Below are positions 23,653 to 33,096 of a stretch of DNA of 64,000 bases, piece by piece. The position numbers and the translations under genes were made by a program. The stretch's first letter is position 1, and each line of letters starts with the position of its first letter. The notes below the pieces were generated by a model that worked only from the letters and a program-made list of their open reading frames with translations, was not told where the DNA came from and made no database searches. The DNA is from SXVE01 sp036388895 (lineage in GTDB: Bacteria; Acidobacteriota; Blastocatellia; Pyrinomonadales; Pyrinomonadaceae): the NCBI GenBank assembly GCA_036388895.1, contig DASVQY010000056.1:1-64000 (forward strand). The letters run 5' to 3'.

Positions 23653-23757
23653 TTTAAGTCAGAAATAATCAACAAAAATTAAGAGGCTGTTTGGGGATAA
23701 TTAAGAAACTAATATTTATCCCGTCCATTCCTGTAAATAAATTTAAAGGACTAATTT

Positions 23758-24858
23758 ATGAAAGCAATAGCAGTTAAACCGGGAATTAAAAATTCTGTAC
23801 ATCTGATAGAAATGCCGAAACCGAGTTTGGATGAGGTTCCTGACGGGCGCGGCGTTTTAGTGAAAGTTTTACGTGTAGGCGTTGATGGAACGGACAAGGA
23901 AATCAATAACGCCGAATACGGCGCAGCTCCTAATGGCGATGGCGTTCTCGTCATCGGACACGAAGGTTTCGGCGTGGTGGAAGAAGTGGGCGAAAATGTT
24001 TATGAACTAAAACCGGGCGATTATGTCGTTGCGACGGTTCGCCGCCCGGGAACGAGTATTTATGACGTTATCGGTACGAATGATATGACAACTGACGACA
24101 CATATTTTGAGCGCGGCATAAATCTGCGGCACGGATATTTGTCGGAGTATTACCTTGATGATGCCGAATTTATCGTAAAAATTCCGAAAGGGCTGAAAGA
24201 TGTCGGAGTTTTGCTCGAACCGATGACAGTTGTGCAAAAGGGAATCACGCAGGCTTTTGAAATCCAGCGCAGGTTGAAAGTATGGAAACCTAAGCGCGCG
24301 GCGGTTATGGGAGCGGGAACAATCGGGTTGCTGGCAACTCTCGTCTTCAAATTAAAAGGATTGGATGTTGTAGCTTTCGGCAAAACTCCAAAACCTTATT
24401 TGAATTCGGATTTGATCGAAGATTTAGGCGCTAAATACATTTCAACTGTTGATATTTCCGTTCCCGAATATGCCGCCGCAACGGGCGGCTTCGACATTAT
24501 CTTTGAAGCGACCGGCTTTTCGCCGATTGTTTTTGATGCGATGCAGTCTTTGGCAAAAAACGGTGTTCTGGTTTTATCGAGCGTTACCGGCGGAGATAGA
24601 AAAATCGAAGTTCCGGCGGATAAAATCAATCTTGATTTTGTTCTCGGAAACCGCGTGATGGTGGGAACGGTAAATGCTAATCGCGAATATTTCGAATCGG
24701 GTGTGAAAGATATGGCTCAAGCCGAACTCGAATTTAGCGGTTGGTTAAAGCGTCTTTTAACACATCCAATCAAAGGTTTGGAAAGCTACAGTGAACTTTT
24801 TGACACTTTAACTAATGCGAATGGGGCAATAAAAGTTTTTTGCGAAGTTGAAAACTAA
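23758..24858 (+). CDS. zinc-dependent glucose 1-dehydrogenase (MDR family)
   Basis: The 366-residue medium-chain dehydrogenase has the archaeal-type glucose dehydrogenase layout. Asp43 (GVDGTDKEI) replaces the usual catalytic Cys ligand, followed by H68/E69 in GHEGFGVV, and a Rossmann motif in AAVMGAGTIGLLATL. It would oxidise glucose (or galactose) to the lactone with NAD(P). The structural zinc Cys cluster is not seen. AAAGGA before ATG supports the start. Its product is a substrate class for the SMP-30-type lactonase at 6.0-7.6 kb. A terminator follows. Confidence 0.88.
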   Translation: MKAIAVKPGIKNSVHLIEMPKPSLDEVPDGRGVLVKVLRVGVDGTDKEINNAEYGAAPNGDGVLVIGHEGFGVVEEVGENVYELKPGDYVVATVRRPGTSIYDVIGTNDMTTDDTYFERGINLRHGYLSEYYLDDAEFIVKIPKGLKDVGVLLEPMTVVQKGITQAFEIQRRLKVWKPKRAAVMGAGTIGLLATLVFKLKGLDVVAFGKTPKPYLNSDLIEDLGAKYISTVDISVPEYAAATGGFDIIFEATGFSPIVFDAMQSLAKNGVLVLSSVTGGDRKIEVPADKINLDFVLGNRVMVGTVNANREYFESGVKDMAQAELEFSGWLKRLLTHPIKGLESYSELFDTLTNANGAIKVFCEVEN

Positions 24859-24879
24859 AAAGAAATTATAAGAATTTAG

Positions 24880-24931
24880 ATTAAAAGGGATACTATACAA
24901 TTTGTATGTGGCATTTTATCCCTTTTAATTT
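24880..24931 (+). terminator. rho-independent terminator after glucose dehydrogenase
   Basis: ATTAAAAGGGATA (24880-24892) pairs with TATCCCTTTTAAT (24917-24929) across an AT-rich loop. It begins 22 bases after the stop. Confidence 0.65.
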
Positions 24932-25012
24932 CGAGCATGTGCCGGGAGATGAATTAAAGAGCACTAATTTTTGAGTCCCATGGATGGCTCGGTTATTTTC
25001 AATATCTTACAG

Positions 25013-25049
25013 GCGAAAGAGGGCGATTTCTGAAATCGCCCTCTTTTGC
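25013..25049. terminator. bidirectional terminator
   Basis: The arm 25013-25030 (ending GAGGGCGATTTC) pairs with 25032-25049 (GAAATCGCCCTC…) with one or two mismatches. T-runs occur on both strands. It lies downstream of the minus-strand FG-GAP gene and of the plus-strand dehydrogenase gene. Confidence 0.75.
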
Positions 25050-25119
25050 TTTTCCTCTAAATTTTTCCATAACTGGAGTTTTTAATCTCCCTTTTCAGAT
25101 AAATGCTTTGTAAATCATT

Positions 25120-27108
25120 TCATCTTAATTGAGCCGGAATATCGTTTGCCAAGCCGAATTGTTCGATGTGGTAGGAACCGGTGCTTCGCAGCTGGTACCA
25201 AACTCCATTGCGATACACGGCAATATCTGTTTTTCCGTCGCCGTCATAATCAGCCGGAACGGGTAAATCTTCTGCTAATCCCCACTTGACGGCATAAAAA
25301 CCTTCTGTAGATTTTTGAATGTACCATGTGCCGTTTGACGGACGAAAAACCGCAAAATCGTTTCGCAGATCACCGTCAAAATCGCCGATGACCGGTTTGT
25401 CTCCGGCTAAGCCGAACTGGTAATGCCTGGTTACAAGATGGGAACTTTCCATAAAATACCAGTTACCGTTGCGGAAAACAGCTAAATCGCTTCTCCCGTC
25501 GCCGTCGTAATCCGCAATAACCGGTTTGTCTGTCGGTAAAAGTGTCATATCCCGGAATTCTACGATTTGGAGACTCCCGAACGGTTGTTGGACATGAAAC
25601 TTTGCCGCTGATGGGCGAAAAACGACAAAACTCGTGGGATTGCCGTAATGAGGCTGGGGAATATCTCCGGCTTCGCCCGAAATTCTATAAGCGAATACCG
25701 AATCTGAGCTTCTCAGCCAGTACCAGGCGCCGTCGCGAAAAACCGCAATGTCTGCTTTTCCGTCATTATCGTAGTCTGCGGCTACGGGAATGTCGGTGCT
25801 CAAACCGAACTGAGCCGCGGTAAATCCGGCTGTACTTCGGTTCAAATACCAAATTTTTTCGCTCGGTCGGAAAACCGCCATATCGTCCTTACCATCACCG
25901 TCAAAATCGTATTTTGGTTTGATCGGAATTTCCTGAGGCACCAGCCGGGCGAGAAACGGTCGATTTATGGTGGCGTTATTAGTGGAGATTTCCGTAAAAT
26001 CACCGCCGACTATGATGTTGCCGCCCGCCGTAAACGCGACAGCTTTCGAATAACCCTCGTTACCACCGGAAAATCTCAAGCGATTCAATGACGGGTCGTG
26101 TGTGCCGTCTGTGTTGTATCTATTAAAATCATCGGATAAGCCAAATCCATTATCGGTAGCATATTCTGCAGTAATAATAATTTTACCGTTTGATTGGAAA
26201 GCCACATCACCCGCTTCATCGATAGTGCCGGGAAAATTAACATGAAAACTCCCGTCGGTATTAAGCCGCACGGCGCTTTCGAAAACACTGTGTCCGCGAA
26301 AAGCGATTATTTTTCCGTCGTTCTGCAATTCGATTTTCGTGTACCATGTTTGATCGCCGGTGTTAGGCAGCGGAGCGGCGTTAAAGCTTGTATCAATAGT
26401 GTCATTCGCATTGAAACGTACCAGTGATGCGCTCGGGTTGCCGTTTATAGCCGAGTAAAAGCCGGAGACATAATATTTACCGTCCGGCAAAGCTTCAACG
26501 TCATTGCACTCGTGATTAATTGCGGTGGTAAAAGTGGAATCAAATGTCCCGTTGTTATTATACCGGGCGATATTCGGCTTCGGATTGTTGTTCGGCGCCG
26601 TAAATTGACCGCAAATAATAATCTTTCCGTTCGGAAGCTGCTCAGCCTTTCTGATCACTTGATAGGACGGTCCGGCGAATCCAAGAAAAGGAACAGAAGT
26701 CAGCGTAATGTCAGGAGTTCCGTCAGCATTTAATCGCTGGATTCTCGGTCTTCCGCTTGACCCGTCAAACGGCAAATCGCCGGCTACCAGAATTTTTCCG
26801 TCAGGCAGTATTTCCATTGAAGTAATTGACATGCCTTGATTAAACTGTCCGCCCAGCCAATTGGCGTCAAATGAAGTATCGAGGCTGCCGTTCGGATTAA
26901 GACGAGCTATCCTGTTGCGCTGCGCTCCGTTAACAGAGGTAAAATCGCCGGCAATTAGAATTTTCCCATCGTTCAGGATTTCCAGAAAACTTACACTTCC
27001 ATTAACTGTCGGTGTAAATGAACTGTCAACCGCCAGTTTTTGGGAAAAAACCGGAAGCGAAAAAAGTAAAAAACATATCAGGGATGCATAGAAATATTTA
27101 ATTGACAT
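25120..27108 (-). CDS. secreted delta-60 repeat and FG-GAP repeat protein
   Basis: The ~662-residue protein has a signal peptide (YFYASLICFLLFSLPVFSQ). Residues about 20-380 hold delta-60 repeats (LPDGKILVAGDF…R.NADGTPD.TF). Residues about 385-660 hold at least five FG-GAP/VCBS-like units of the form DFDGDGK.D.AVFRPS…W/Y..RS, with calcium-loop Asp spacing. Together these look like two beta-propellers exposed on the cell surface or secreted. The role is probably adhesion or structure. The frame opens at 27150, but GAGG eight bases before ATG 27108 supports the later start. Confidence 0.85.
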   Translation of the reverse strand: MSIKYFYASLICFLLFSLPVFSQKLAVDSSFTPTVNGSVSFLEILNDGKILIAGDFTSVNGAQRNRIARLNPNGSLDTSFDANWLGGQFNQGMSITSMEILPDGKILVAGDLPFDGSSGRPRIQRLNADGTPDITLTSVPFLGFAGPSYQVIRKAEQLPNGKIIICGQFTAPNNNPKPNIARYNNNGTFDSTFTTAINHECNDVEALPDGKYYVSGFYSAINGNPSASLVRFNANDTIDTSFNAAPLPNTGDQTWYTKIELQNDGKIIAFRGHSVFESAVRLNTDGSFHVNFPGTIDEAGDVAFQSNGKIIITAEYATDNGFGLSDDFNRYNTDGTHDPSLNRLRFSGGNEGYSKAVAFTAGGNIIVGGDFTEISTNNATINRPFLARLVPQEIPIKPKYDFDGDGKDDMAVFRPSEKIWYLNRSTAGFTAAQFGLSTDIPVAADYDNDGKADIAVFRDGAWYWLRSSDSVFAYRISGEAGDIPQPHYGNPTSFVVFRPSAAKFHVQQPFGSLQIVEFRDMTLLPTDKPVIADYDGDGRSDLAVFRNGNWYFMESSHLVTRHYQFGLAGDKPVIGDFDGDLRNDFAVFRPSNGTWYIQKSTEGFYAVKWGLAEDLPVPADYDGDGKTDIAVYRNGVWYQLRSTGSYHIEQFGLANDIPAQLR

Positions 27109-27829
27109 CACAGCCTCACAATTTTTTTGAATTTCAGGACGCATTATCATTATCGCGAAAGCAAGAAGATATTAGTAACCGGTTTTAATCCCATGAGGTT
27201 ATCCAAAATCTAAGTTTATTCATCTTTATGAATTGATTGAAATGTCAGTAAAGCGAGCCGGAATTGGATGAAGTGAATTTCCGATTAAAGTTTAATCGGA
27301 AATTTGAGTAATTACACTTCAATTGAATTTTATAGGAAAACCAATCACAAAAACAATATTAAAAATTCGCCTGCCATTAGATTTTTCATACTTCTCCACG
27401 ATTAATGATCTGACGGCGACGGAAATTCTTATTTCACGGCTTTTCCGAAAAATTTTATTAATAAATCGCCGCTTCGATTGATAACGTGAAAAATCTCCTG
27501 TTTAAGTAAAGGCTAAATCGGCGAGAACACGAAAAATGCGTAAAATTCACGCCGGGATTTTTACCCGTAAAATTGAAAGTTGAATTCCATCATTTCAAAA
27601 ATTTTTTCGGGGTTTTATCGAGTTATGACTTGACGAGACAAAACTTCTCAAAAAAAATTGTCGGCGCGAAAACTCTTAAAAAAAAACAGTTTTCTGCTAT
27701 ATTGCGAAGACCTGATTTTCTTTATACTTTGAAGAATAGCTTTTCGGTAAGTTTTAGCTTGAAATTTAATTCGACTTGGCTGAAGAACTGATTATTATTA
27801 GTTTTTTCTCCTCTTGAGTCGCTCCCTAA
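27109..27829. other. gene-free stretch before CHAT module A
   Basis: About 720 bases without a convincing gene. It holds the start region of the FG-GAP gene on one side, a perfect palindrome at 27276-27304, and AT-rich DNA with homopolymer runs leading to the ECF sigma gene. A 72-codon plus-strand frame at 27573-27791 has no ribosome-binding site and no recognisable content. No GGAATAA-type promoter is present. Confidence 0.6.
27276..27304. repeat. perfect 14+14 palindrome
   Basis: AATTTCCGATTAAA (27276-27289), one central base, and its exact complement TTTAATCGGAAATT (27291-27304). No U-tract follows on either strand, so an operator for a dimeric regulator is as likely as a terminator. Confidence 0.5.
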
Positions 27830-28399
27830 ATGGCTAAAGAAAACGTCATAACTGAAGAAGATTTTAATGTTCTCTTAAACTGGCTAGATCACAACCGCGA
27901 AAGCGCCGCGCATAAGTATGAGAAAATTCGTCAACGACTAATACGCATTTTTACCGGACGCGGCTGCTTTGAAGCAGAAGAGTTGGCTGACGAAACCTTC
28001 AACCGCGTCACTCAAAAAATTCCTCAACTGGTCGGCAGTTATGTTGGTGAACCCGCACTTTATTTTTACGGCGTAGCAGATAAAATCCATCTCGAATGGC
28101 TGCGCCGCCAAAAAAAAACACAACAACTTCGATTGCCTGAAAGAGATGAGTGCGACGAAGCGGACCTCGAGATTGAATATGAATGTCTGGAAAACTGCCT
28201 TAAAAACCTGCCAGTTGACCAACACGAACTTATCGTCGAGTATTATCGTGAAGAAAAAAGCGCCAAAATCGAAAATCGCCGGAAACTGGCGAAAAAATAC
28301 GGATTCGGCGCCAATGCTTTGCAAGTGAAAGCCTCCCGAATTCGCCGCCAATTAAAGGAATGCCTGCGCAATTGCGTCGCTGAGAAGAGATTGTTGTGA
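27830..28399 (+). CDS. ECF-like sigma factor, CHAT module A
   Basis: The 189-residue protein has a divergent region 2 (YEKIRQRLIRIFTGRGCFEAEELADETFNRVTQKIPQL) and region 4 (CLENCLKNLPVDQHELIVEYYREEKSAKIENRRKLAKKYGFGANALQVKASRIRRQLKECL). It is paralogous over its length to the sigma gene of module B at 56080-56664: both start with …EE[DN]FN.LLNWL…R…A..KYE.[IV]R and contain G.[CS]..[AP][ED]ELADET.NRV. It lies 29 bases before the membrane anti-sigma-like gene. It would recruit RNA polymerase to its own promoter class, distinct from GGAATAA. Confidence 0.85.
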   Translation: MAKENVITEEDFNVLLNWLDHNRESAAHKYEKIRQRLIRIFTGRGCFEAEELADETFNRVTQKIPQLVGSYVGEPALYFYGVADKIHLEWLRRQKKTQQLRLPERDECDEADLEIEYECLENCLKNLPVDQHELIVEYYREEKSAKIENRRKLAKKYGFGANALQVKASRIRRQLKECLRNCVAEKRLL

Positions 28400-28428
28400 A
28401 AGGTCTTGGGTATTAAGGTCATTACATT

Positions 28429-29274
28429 ATGAAGCAGCCTGAAAGGGAAATGGACAAAAACTCTAATGAACAGCAGAATGCGGTCAGGAAATATCTGTTG
28501 GGAAACCCTGACGATAAAGTAAAAATGCGTCAAATCGAAGAAAAAATATTGCTCGATGACAATTTTGCCGAACAATTGTCCCTCGCCGAAGACGAATTGA
28601 TAGACGAGTATCTGGATGGATCTCTTACAGAAACTGAACGTGAACAATTTCTTCATTTTTTTTTAATCTCGCCCGAAAATAAAGAAAAACTGCGGCTAAT
28701 CCAAAATCTACGAAAATATGCGGCACAAAGCACCGCACTTCAAGATTCCGAACAATTCTCTGAAAAATATCGCGGTCGGTTTGATTGGCGAAAATTATTT
28801 TCTTCACCGGCTTTACGATTTGCCGTAATCGTTTTGATAGTTTTCGGTCTCGGTTTTGGAATCTGGCGCGCCGCTTTTTACCAATCGGATGTCGAGCGAG
28901 GATTAGCTCAACTTCGAACTGCATATCGTGGACAACGCCCTATTGAATCGCGCACGACGGCAAATTTCGATTATGCGCCGCCTTCAAACACCCGTGGAAA
29001 TGGGAATACCGTTAGCGACGAAAAGGCAGAGCGGCGCGCCGAGATATACCTTTCCGAGGCGGCGGACTCGGGCAATGCGGCTGCACATCACGCGTTGGGA
29101 CTTTTGTATTCGGCTCGAAACGAATATGACAAAGCTTTGAATGAATTTAATTTCGCACTGAAGCTGGAGCCTGCAAATGCTAAACTTTACAATGATTTAG
29201 GAGCAGTAATGCTCGAAAAAGGGAAAAAAATCGGCATTGGGGCAAGATGGAGCGGAGAGCCTGAAACTACTTGA
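28429..29274 (+). CDS. membrane anti-sigma-like protein with TPRs, CHAT module A (upstream part of a frameshifted gene)
   Basis: The 281-codon frame starts with a cytoplasmic domain (residues 15-100) carrying RKYLLGNPDDK, LSLAEDELIDEYLDGSLTE and FL.SPENKEKL, shared with the module B protein. One membrane helix follows (129-150, ALRFAVIVLIVFGLGFGIW), then TPR units (AAAHHALGLLYSARNEYDKALNEFNFALKLEPANAKLYNDLGAVML). After EKGKK the frame runs into a short unrelated tail and stops. Dropping one A from the seven-A run at 29224-29230 continues directly into the TPR-CHAT frame at 29237. I regard both parts as one gene. Anti-sigma function is inferred from position and layout. Confidence 0.75.
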   Translation: MKQPEREMDKNSNEQQNAVRKYLLGNPDDKVKMRQIEEKILLDDNFAEQLSLAEDELIDEYLDGSLTETEREQFLHFFLISPENKEKLRLIQNLRKYAAQSTALQDSEQFSEKYRGRFDWRKLFSSPALRFAVIVLIVFGLGFGIWRAAFYQSDVERGLAQLRTAYRGQRPIESRTTANFDYAPPSNTRGNGNTVSDEKAERRAEIYLSEAADSGNAAAHHALGLLYSARNEYDKALNEFNFALKLEPANAKLYNDLGAVMLEKGKKIGIGARWSGEPETT

Positions 29275-32038
29275 CCAAAGTCTTAAATACCTGGAAAAAG
29301 CAATCGAACTAAACCCAAAACTGCCGGAGGCGAGATTTAACCGCGCATTAGCATTGCAGGCGTTATTTAGTACAGAACAGGCAAAACAAGCGTGGCGTGA
29401 TTATTTACTGCTCGATACAAATTCGCCCTGGGCGGAAGAAGCCAGAAGAAATCTGCAAATTTTGGAAGAGCAAAAAAATCAAGAGCGATCCGCAGACGAA
29501 TTGGAGCGTGATTTTCTCGGCGCCTTGCGTGACAAAAGCGATGAAAAAGCCTGGCTGCTGTTAAGCCAAAACAGGGAATTAATCAAGGGCAAATATTTGC
29601 CGCAACGGCTCGCTATGTCCTATCTGGCGGCTTCTGATAGTGAAAAAGAACCTCTGCTGTATGCTTTACAATACGCCGGAGAACTTGAGCAGCAGCGCAA
29701 CGGCGATTTGTTTGCAAAAGACATTGCTCATTTCTACCTGACTGTGCCCAAAAGCAAAATTGAATCGCTCAAACAAGCTCAAACAGCTATGCAAAATGGT
29801 TACCGGTTTTGTTTGCAGCTGAATTATGAAGCCGCTCTGTCAGAGTTTAATAATGCCCGCAATCTATTCAAAAGAGTTGATAATATTTGGGAAGCTAAAT
29901 TGAGCGAGTATTTTATAGGGTATTGTTTGATAAACAACAACCGACCAAAGGAAGCTCTCGCTGAATTTCAAAATGTCGCTGAATTCTCAGAAAGCCAGAA
30001 CTACAAATGGCTCAAAATGACATCTCTTCATTGGATAGGCGGCAGTTTGAGAATTCTTAATCAACGCACTGGATCAAAGAAAAGCTATCAAGAAGCCCTT
30101 GCTATTGCGGAAGAAATTAACGATTCATACGCCGTTCAAAGAAACCTCTCCGAACTGACCCGGTACCACTCCTTTGTCGGTCAAAACCAAATGGCTTTGA
30201 GCTACTTACACCGCATTCTGAAAGAATCGGCTGATGGAGAATCCAGCCTTCGACAGAAATATCGCAACTACGATGAAGCGTTAAAGACGCTAACTGCCGC
30301 TAAGTTTTACAACGCGGCAAAACCGATTGCGAAGGAAGTCGTTTTGCTTGCCGATCGGCTTGGTGATCGGATGTTCGAAACGCTCTCCCGCTGTAATGCC
30401 GGAATAGCTTATGTTCAAACCGGTGACTATGACGCCGCCCGAACTTTGCTAAACGAAGGAAGAGAGATAGCCTCCGAAATATCCGATGAATTAACCCAAA
30501 AAAAAATGTTCGCCTATATATCGTTAAAATCAGGCTATCTGGAAAGACAGGCTGGAAATTATGAAAAATCTGAACAATTTTACGATGAAGCCCTCCAAGT
30601 ATACGAAACAATAGAAATTCCATCTAATTTATATGAAGCTCAAAAAGGCAAATTGCTTGCCTACCAAGCTCTCGGGAAACGCGCCGAGTTGGAACGGCAG
30701 ATTCCGGCAACCTTGAAGCTTATCGAGGATTATCGAGAAAAAATTTTGGAAGAGCAGGAACGCACAAGTTTTTTTGACAGTGAAGAAAGCATTTACGACA
30801 TTGCCGTTCGATTTAATTACGAAGGCGGCAGATACGAGCAGGCATATAATTATGCGGAAATTTCAAGTTCGCGTTCGCTTCTTGATTGGTTGCAGAAAGG
30901 AGCAGAGGTATCTGGTAATCCCGAAAATATCGAAATTCTGCTGAAAGAGAAAGCTCCGCCACTCGGACTTTCCGAAATCCGCGAACAAATGCCGGAGGGC
31001 GTGCAAATTTTACAATACTCGGTGTTGGAAAATGAGGTGTTAATCTGGTTGATTTCAAAAGAAACCTTTGCGGTTAATCACGTGAAGATTCGCTCGGGAG
31101 AACTGCGCGAAAAGGTTGATAATTACGTCAAACTCCTGAAGCGAAGAAATGAAGCTGATCGGTCAGATTTCAAACAGCTTTCGGAAGAACTGTACGGATT
31201 GCTGATAAGTCCGGTTCTCGATCAGCTCAATCCGAATCAAGTCATTTGTTTGATTCCCAGTAAGGTTTTATTCAACTTGCCGTTTGCCGCTCTTACCTCC
31301 GGCAGCGGAAAATCTTTTTTAGTTGATTTCAGCCTGATATACGCTCCGAGCGCCAATGAGTTTTTGTTTTGCAGCAAAAATGCCCTGGAAAAATCTAACT
31401 TTGCAAGTGAAACTTTGCTGAGCATCGGCAATCCCGCTTTTAGCAGCCGAAATTTTGATTTGCCGAATCTGCCGACTGCCGAAAGAGAAGCGCAGGAAAT
31501 CGGAGCTTTTTACGAAAAGGCGCAGATTTTTCTTGGACGGCAGGCTACCAAAAAGGCTCTGCTCAATGCTGTAAATGATGCCGATATAATACATTTCGCC
31601 GGGCATTATGTGGTCATTCCCAACACGCCTTTATCTTCTTACTTGCTGCTCGCGCAAAACGGCGAAGATTCGGAAGAAAGTTTGTTAACCAATTCAGAAT
31701 TAGTCGGAGAAAGATTGGGGCGGGCGAAGTTGATTGTTCTTTCCGCTTGTCAGACCGGAGTTGAAGATTACTCCAGCGGCGAAGGTTTGATAGGTTTATC
31801 GCGCACTTTTTTAGCAGCCGGCGCGCCGTTAGTTGTGGCAAGTCAATGGAGCGTGGATACGGAAGCGACGGCGGCACTGATGAAGCGCTTTCATTCTTAC
31901 CGTCGGCAGGAAAAGCTGACAACGGTCGCCGCACTGCGCAAAGCGCAACTTACTATGCTTAATGAGCCGGACGGACGTTTTCGCGATCCGTATTATTGGG
32001 CGGCTTTCGCGGTTTTCGGCGGTTATGCGGCTTACTAG
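29237..32038 (+). CDS. TPR-CHAT protease-like protein, CHAT module A (downstream part)
   Basis: 933 codons start formally at TTG 29237, without a ribosome-binding site, inside the preceding frame. TPR repeats fill residues about 10-520. The C-terminal CHAT domain (about 570-930) has the caspase-clan dyad: His790 in IIHFAGHYVV and Cys838 in LIVLSACQTGVED, then EGLIGLSRTFLAAGAPLVVASQW. CHAT domains are cysteine peptidases related to caspases and separase. In the restored protein the CHAT domain follows the single membrane helix and would lie outside the cytoplasm, while the anti-sigma-like part lies inside. Confidence 0.82.
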   Translation: MGQDGAESLKLLDQSLKYLEKAIELNPKLPEARFNRALALQALFSTEQAKQAWRDYLLLDTNSPWAEEARRNLQILEEQKNQERSADELERDFLGALRDKSDEKAWLLLSQNRELIKGKYLPQRLAMSYLAASDSEKEPLLYALQYAGELEQQRNGDLFAKDIAHFYLTVPKSKIESLKQAQTAMQNGYRFCLQLNYEAALSEFNNARNLFKRVDNIWEAKLSEYFIGYCLINNNRPKEALAEFQNVAEFSESQNYKWLKMTSLHWIGGSLRILNQRTGSKKSYQEALAIAEEINDSYAVQRNLSELTRYHSFVGQNQMALSYLHRILKESADGESSLRQKYRNYDEALKTLTAAKFYNAAKPIAKEVVLLADRLGDRMFETLSRCNAGIAYVQTGDYDAARTLLNEGREIASEISDELTQKKMFAYISLKSGYLERQAGNYEKSEQFYDEALQVYETIEIPSNLYEAQKGKLLAYQALGKRAELERQIPATLKLIEDYREKILEEQERTSFFDSEESIYDIAVRFNYEGGRYEQAYNYAEISSSRSLLDWLQKGAEVSGNPENIEILLKEKAPPLGLSEIREQMPEGVQILQYSVLENEVLIWLISKETFAVNHVKIRSGELREKVDNYVKLLKRRNEADRSDFKQLSEELYGLLISPVLDQLNPNQVICLIPSKVLFNLPFAALTSGSGKSFLVDFSLIYAPSANEFLFCSKNALEKSNFASETLLSIGNPAFSSRNFDLPNLPTAEREAQEIGAFYEKAQIFLGRQATKKALLNAVNDADIIHFAGHYVVIPNTPLSSYLLLAQNGEDSEESLLTNSELVGERLGRAKLIVLSACQTGVEDYSSGEGLIGLSRTFLAAGAPLVVASQWSVDTEATAALMKRFHSYRRQEKLTTVAALRKAQLTMLNEPDGRFRDPYYWAAFAVFGGYAAY

Positions 32039-32084
32039 ATTTATTGAATTCAACCGAATAAGGCGAAAGATAGGGAGAAAAATA

Positions 32085-32828
32085 ATGACAATGAAAATTA
32101 AAATTAACGTGCGTGGAAGCGCTATTTGCTACTTGAAGGATAATTTTTGGCACATAATTTTTATTACAGATGATACACACCTGGTAAAATTTTCTTACAC
32201 CGGAACAACTTCAGGAAGCTTGAATCTGCGTAAAAGCAAGCTGGATCGTAGTATTACGCTTTTTCCTGATAGTCCTGTTCCGCCGAAACCGAAGCGCGGA
32301 AAGGACTTTGATAAAATTTTGAATATGGCAACTGAAATGCACGGCAATGAAAGACTCAAAGTAAAAAGAACGTTCGAGCGAAAAAGAGAAATTATTTCAA
32401 TGGCAATTCCGGCAGGCATACTCGATTGCGATACGCTGACCGACTTGGAATATTATATTGAACAAACAAAGCCTCATCCTAATACAAGACGTCCCTTAGA
32501 GCGAAAGGTTGCCAAAATAGTAAAAATTGAAATGAAATTAAATGAGGGTAAAGGATTATCAATTTTAATTCAGGATAGTGAAGGATCAAACGTTTTACCC
32601 TTTCCTTTCAAAACCGGCTCTAATCTTGAGCTGACCTTTGATAACGATTGCGGCGCGGTTTGCAAGGAGGTAAACGATTTCGACTTATATTATGATTGGG
32701 TAAAAGACAAAGATGAGGTTACCAGATACATTGCGGGAAAGCTTAGTATGATAAAAAGCGAACAGGGTAATTGCGACCCCGTTTCGATAGATCCTCCGCC
32801 CACTACTGATCCTCCGGAAGAACCTTAA
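32085..32828 (+). CDS. unknown protein, CHAT module A
   Basis: The 247-residue protein starts at ATG 32085 with AGGGAG before it; the frame is also open upstream inside the CHAT gene. I recognise no family. It has a beta-rich N-terminus (MKIKINVRGSAICYLKDNFWHIIFITDD…LVKFSY), a charged middle (KVKRTFERKREIISMAIP) and a proline-rich acidic C-terminus (DPPPTTDPPEEP). There is no signal peptide or membrane helix. Being 46 bases after the TPR-CHAT gene it is probably co-transcribed, and may be a substrate or regulator of the module. Module B has no counterpart nearby. Confidence 0.65.
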   Translation: MTMKIKINVRGSAICYLKDNFWHIIFITDDTHLVKFSYTGTTSGSLNLRKSKLDRSITLFPDSPVPPKPKRGKDFDKILNMATEMHGNERLKVKRTFERKREIISMAIPAGILDCDTLTDLEYYIEQTKPHPNTRRPLERKVAKIVKIEMKLNEGKGLSILIQDSEGSNVLPFPFKTGSNLELTFDNDCGAVCKEVNDFDLYYDWVKDKDEVTRYIAGKLSMIKSEQGNCDPVSIDPPPTTDPPEEP

Positions 32829-33020
32829 GAATTTATAATTTATCCTTAAGGGTTGAAGTAGAAAGCTTAAATACGGGTTAAGACAGCAGTTTTGTTCAGG
32901 ATTCGGCTCTCGCCGTTAAAAATAAAATAAGCGTTACTGGGCGAGTGGCGTTAGTATGCCGAAAGCTGTGCCAGCTCAGCAAAAATAGGACAATTCAGAG
33001 AACTTATAACTTACTGCAGT
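32829..33020 (+). other. structured gene-free stretch, possible small RNA
   Basis: No gene is seen. Two short hairpins occur: CTCGCC (32909-32914) with GGCGAG (32940-32945), and GCTG/CAGC (32965-32975), both upstream of a terminator at 33021. A small RNA or the 3' leader of the module A transcript would fit. Confidence 0.3.
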
Positions 33021-33050
33021 AAAGGCGCTAAAATAGGCGCCTTTATTTTT
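33021..33050 (+). terminator. rho-independent terminator
   Basis: AAAGGCGC (33021-33028) pairs with GCGCCTTT (33037-33044) and is followed by ATTTTTG. It is about 190 bases after the last module A gene. Confidence 0.8.
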
Positions 33051-33096
33051 GTGTTTTCTCGAAGCTTTCTGAAATCAATATAAAAGCTGGATGAAG

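Noticed and set aside
27830..32828. Type III-E CRISPR (Craspase) locus
   Set aside because: TPR-CHAT and an ECF-like sigma are present, but no gRAMP/Cas7-11, Csx30 homologue or CRISPR array was seen.
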